From Leptospira sp. (GTDB taxonomy: Bacteria > Spirochaetota > Leptospiria > Leptospirales > Leptospiraceae), in NCBI GenBank assembly GCA_027531445.1, contig JAPZRK010000134.1, positions 1-8,344 on the forward strand: a stretch of 8,344 bases of DNA. Reading direction: 5' to 3'. Position numbers and translations under genes: made by a program. Position 1 is the stretch's first letter. Each line of letters begins with the position of its first letter. This document shows positions 7,784-8,344 of this stretch, one piece after another. The notes beneath the pieces were generated by a model. It did no database searches, was not told the origin of the DNA, and saw only the letters and a list, made by a program, of their open reading frames with translations.

Positions 7784-8344
7784 TTTGATTTCTCCATATA
7801 TTCATCTACTTCTAATAATAAAAACATTGTGTCATCTGAAAAAGTTTGGATTCCGTGTCTTGTTCGAAGATCGGATAGTATGGATTCCTGTAAATCTTCC
7901 AATTGAGTCAGGCTTCTGTGTGCATTCAAAATCTCAAGAAAACCGACGGAACCTAATTCCTCGTTGGAAGCAGTTACAGATTCTATGATGCCGTCTGTGT
8001 AAATTACAAATCGGTCACCAGGTGCAAAAGAAACAACTTGTTCTGTCGCAATCGGAGTACGAATATTAAACCCTAAAATCGCACCTTCTGTTTCAATTTC
8101 ATAGAATTCTTTGTTTTTTGGACAATGAATCATATATGGATGACCGGCGTTTGCAATGCGCATGAAGTTTGAAAAAAAATCAAAATAAAGATAAACGGCC
8201 GAAGCATGATATTTGTTGAGATCAAAATACAATCTCTCGTCCATATAATCCAATAATTTAGCAGGCGATAGTTTAAGTCGATAAGGGATCGTTGAGACCA
8301 TAACTTTCATAATGGATGCAACCATCGCAGATGATATCCCATGA
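7780..8344 (-). CDS. SpoIIE-type PP2C serine/threonine phosphatase, C-terminal part (5' end outside window)
   Basis: The frame stays open to the right edge, reading HGISSA before the first internal ATG (8325). This continues the SpoIIE motif GHGISSAMVAS, so the gene is partial and the ATG is not its start. The visible 187 codons cover the second half of a PPM/SpoIIE phosphatase domain: ANAGHPYMI, EGAILGF, SFAPGDRFVIYTDGIIES with a metal-binding aspartate in YTDG, and QTFSDDTMFLLLEV with the late DD metal ligands. Such enzymes remove phosphate from serine or threonine of anti-sigma-antagonist type partners. They often carry N-terminal sensor, HAMP or receiver modules, which cannot be seen here. 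The gene ends at TGA overlapping the hydratase TTG start by 4 nt. It is the furthest upstream visible gene of the array, so the array's main promoter is probably beyond the window. Confidence 0.92.
   Translation of the reverse strand, partial: HGISSAMVASIMKVMVSTIPYRLKLSPAKLLDYMDERLYFDLNKYHASAVYLYFDFFSNFMRIANAGHPYMIHCPKNKEFYEIETEGAILGFNIRTPIATEQVVSFAPGDRFVIYTDGIIESVTASNEELGSVGFLEILNAHRSLTQLEDLQESILSDLRTRHGIQTFSDDTMFLLLEVDEYMEKSN
7792..7795 (-). promoter_or_regulatory. Ribosome binding site deciding the TTG start of the hydratase
   Basis: GGAG on the minus strand, 8 nt before TTG 7783, supports this unusual start codon. It lies inside the last codons of the phosphatase gene. Confidence 0.65.

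Noticed and set aside
8323..8325. ATG as the start of the SpoIIE-type phosphatase
   Set aside because: The frame continues upstream to the window edge with HGISSA, part of the conserved SpoIIE motif. The gene therefore starts outside the window.

Overview
The window looks like chromosomal DNA of a spirochaete of the genus Leptospira. This is inferred from the AT-rich composition, the loose lipobox on the DUF192 protein, a secreted HEAT-repeat protein, an orphan outer-membrane beta-barrel, and fatty-acid and signalling genes packed into one long array. I could not run a search, so the genus is an inference from style. I see no insertion sequence, phage gene, CRISPR array, tRNA or rRNA.

Layout: positions 1-241 are non-coding and hold a Fur-box-like sequence and a short inverted repeat. 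Positions 242-1804 (+) encode a predicted outer-membrane beta-barrel protein that starts with GTG and carries two G homopolymers. It converges on a long minus-strand array, and the two facing stop codons share the tetranucleotide TTAA. Read in its transcription direction from the right edge, the array is: SpoIIE-type PP2C phosphatase (5' part outside the window), enoyl-CoA hydratase, DUF192 lipoprotein, glycogen phosphorylase (glgP), single-domain response regulator, exported HEAT-repeat protein, and a small exported protein of unknown function. The junctions are tight: 4-nt overlap, 3-nt gap, 57-nt gap, 47-nt gap, then two overlaps. An operon or two nested transcription units is therefore likely, with a possible internal promoter directly before glgP.

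How the genes may work together: the phosphatase and the receiver protein are signalling parts, glgP releases glucose-1-phosphate from stored glucan, and the hydratase acts in acyl-CoA turnover. Three further products (DUF192, HEAT, small protein) are predicted to leave the cytoplasm. A link between signalling and carbon-store use is possible from the gene order, but only as inference. The enzyme families themselves are ordinary. The less ordinary points are the unclear start of the HEAT gene, the G-tracts in the outer-membrane gene, a possible leaderless glgP transcript, and the terminator-free convergent junction.
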